Below are positions 23,624 to 23,935 of a stretch of DNA of 23,935 nt, piece after piece. Each line of letters starts with the position of its first letter. Position 1 is the first letter of the stretch. Below the pieces are notes generated by a model. It did no database searches and was not told the origin of the DNA. It was given only the letters and a program-made list of their open reading frames with translations. The translations under genes and the position numbers were made by a program. The DNA is from Anaerotignum sp. (lineage in GTDB: Bacteria; Bacillota; Clostridia; Lachnospirales; Anaerotignaceae): the NCBI GenBank assembly GCA_020024455.1, contig JAHHTU010000033.1, positions 1-23,935 of the forward strand. Direction: 5' to 3'.

Positions 23624-23660
23624 AAAGCCGATTGCCAAAAATCTGAATACGGCTTTATTT
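23624..23660. terminator. Bidirectional terminator-like hairpin inside the invertible segment
   Basis: AAAGCCGATT pairs with AAT and CGGCTTT (ending at 23656) across a bulged A, with T-rich sequence following on both strands. In the present orientation it would block read-through from the recombinase gene to the exported-protein gene. Confidence 0.6.
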
Positions 23661-23784
23661 TCATGCAAAAAATGATAAAAATTTGCGGTGATTTTGATGT
23701 TTTTTTACGAGGATATTTTGAAAACATGATATGCGGTAAAAACAGAGCATATCAGACAAAAACAGACAGGATACCCCCTGACCG

Positions 23785-23803
23785 ATTTATGACAGAAGAT
23801 TTA
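23785..23803 (-). repeat. Right inverted repeat of the invertible segment
   Basis: ATTTATGACAGAAGATTTA is the exact reverse complement of the left repeat. It ends 54 bp before the GTG start of the exported-protein gene. Confidence 0.88.
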
Positions 23804-23857
23804 TTCTGTTATAACCTAAAAAATTAGGAGACAAAACATTGAGATGGAGGGGTTTTT

Positions 23858-23935
23858 GTGAGTAAAAAAACAACAAAAAGAACATTATCCATGGCTTTGG
23901 CAGCATCATTGGCATTTGCACCTATGCAGGCATTT
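23858..23935 (+). CDS. N-terminus of an exported, probably surface, protein (26 aa seen, cut by the window end)
   Basis: A GTG start at 23858 has a strong GGAGGGG ribosome site at 5-nt spacing. The visible residues are a classical signal peptide: basic SKKTTKRT, hydrophobic LSMALAASLAFAP, then MQAF approaching the cleavage site. The rest lies beyond the window, so the class (S-layer, adhesin, cell-wall enzyme) cannot be told. Its position just outside the right repeat makes it the likely target of the invertible promoter. An extended -10 (TGT-TATAAC, 23807-23815) lies between the repeat and the gene and could give basal expression. Confidence 0.75.
   Translation, partial: MSKKTTKRTLSMALAASLAFAPMQAF

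Larger units (their letters stand above)
23526..23784. mobile_element. Putative 259-bp invertible promoter segment (shown in the OFF orientation)
   Basis: The segment lies between 19-bp perfect inverted repeats, downstream of a tyrosine recombinase gene and upstream of an exported-protein gene. It holds no credible gene, one strong minus-strand promoter (23577-23605) and a bidirectional terminator-like hairpin (23624-23656). Flipping the segment would move the promoter to about 23705-23733 on the plus strand, firing through the right repeat into the gene at 23858. Inversion itself is inferred; only the layout is seen. Confidence 0.72.

Noticed and set aside
1..23935. CRISPR arrays, tRNA or rRNA genes, insertion sequences
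   Set aside because: I looked for regularly spaced direct repeats, cloverleaf-like tracts and transposase motifs and saw none.

Overview
The window looks like chromosomal DNA from a strictly anaerobic, low-GC Firmicute of class Clostridia, probably Lachnospiraceae-like or Anaerotignum-like. The grounds are AT-rich composition, strong GGAGG-type ribosome sites, a complete [FeFe]-hydrogenase maturation cluster, a purine-nucleoside (BMP-type) ABC importer and a PadR/HAAS-type regulator pair. The genus is a guess. Most genes sit in short operons with clear sigma-A promoters and U-tailed hairpin terminators.

Layout. 1-299: composition-discordant, G-run-rich end, probably partly an assembly artefact. 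300-1843: a secreted orphan protein and a hemerythrin-CheX fusion. 1898-2901 (minus): a HAAS-type membrane protein and a PadR regulator. 3278-7948: four-gene nucleoside ABC importer. 8101-9927: SulP anion transporter behind a short leader that folds into a terminator. 9959-12492: methionine unit, consisting of a consensus promoter, a 36-codon peptide with 11 Met codons, a terminator, metA (acetyl type) and metY. 12564-15940: small unknown protein, DUF454 protein, repeat-rich intergenic region, TraX-like protein and PepV-like dipeptidase. 16090-20244: hydrogenase maturation operon (TM1266-type regulator, hydE, hydG, hydF) behind a leader with two mutually exclusive folds. 20342-21777: a decaying locus with a 5'-truncated nitroreductase, an epimerase N-terminal stub and an XRE-cupin regulator interrupted by TGA. 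21847-22502: unknown 75-aa protein and an Imm50-like protein. 22642-23935: tyrosine recombinase, a 259-bp segment bounded by 19-bp perfect inverted repeats and holding an outward promoter, then the start of an exported protein.

How the parts work together. The metA leader has the layout of a ribosome-stalling methionine attenuator: Met codons, a candidate antiterminator starting just after the last Met codon, a terminator, then metA. MetA has Glu at position 111, the acetyl-CoA signature, which fits the O-acetylhomoserine sulfhydrylase encoded next. In the hyd operon HydG makes the Fe-CO-CN synthon, HydE acts on it, and HydF is the scaffold; the leader may couple this to a ligand or metal. 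At the right end the recombinase plausibly flips the adjacent promoter segment. In the orientation given, the segment's best promoter points away from the exported-protein gene, so this state would be OFF.

The three regulatory devices (Met leader, hyd leader, invertible promoter) are the strongest candidates for undescribed biology. All are inferred from sequence alone.
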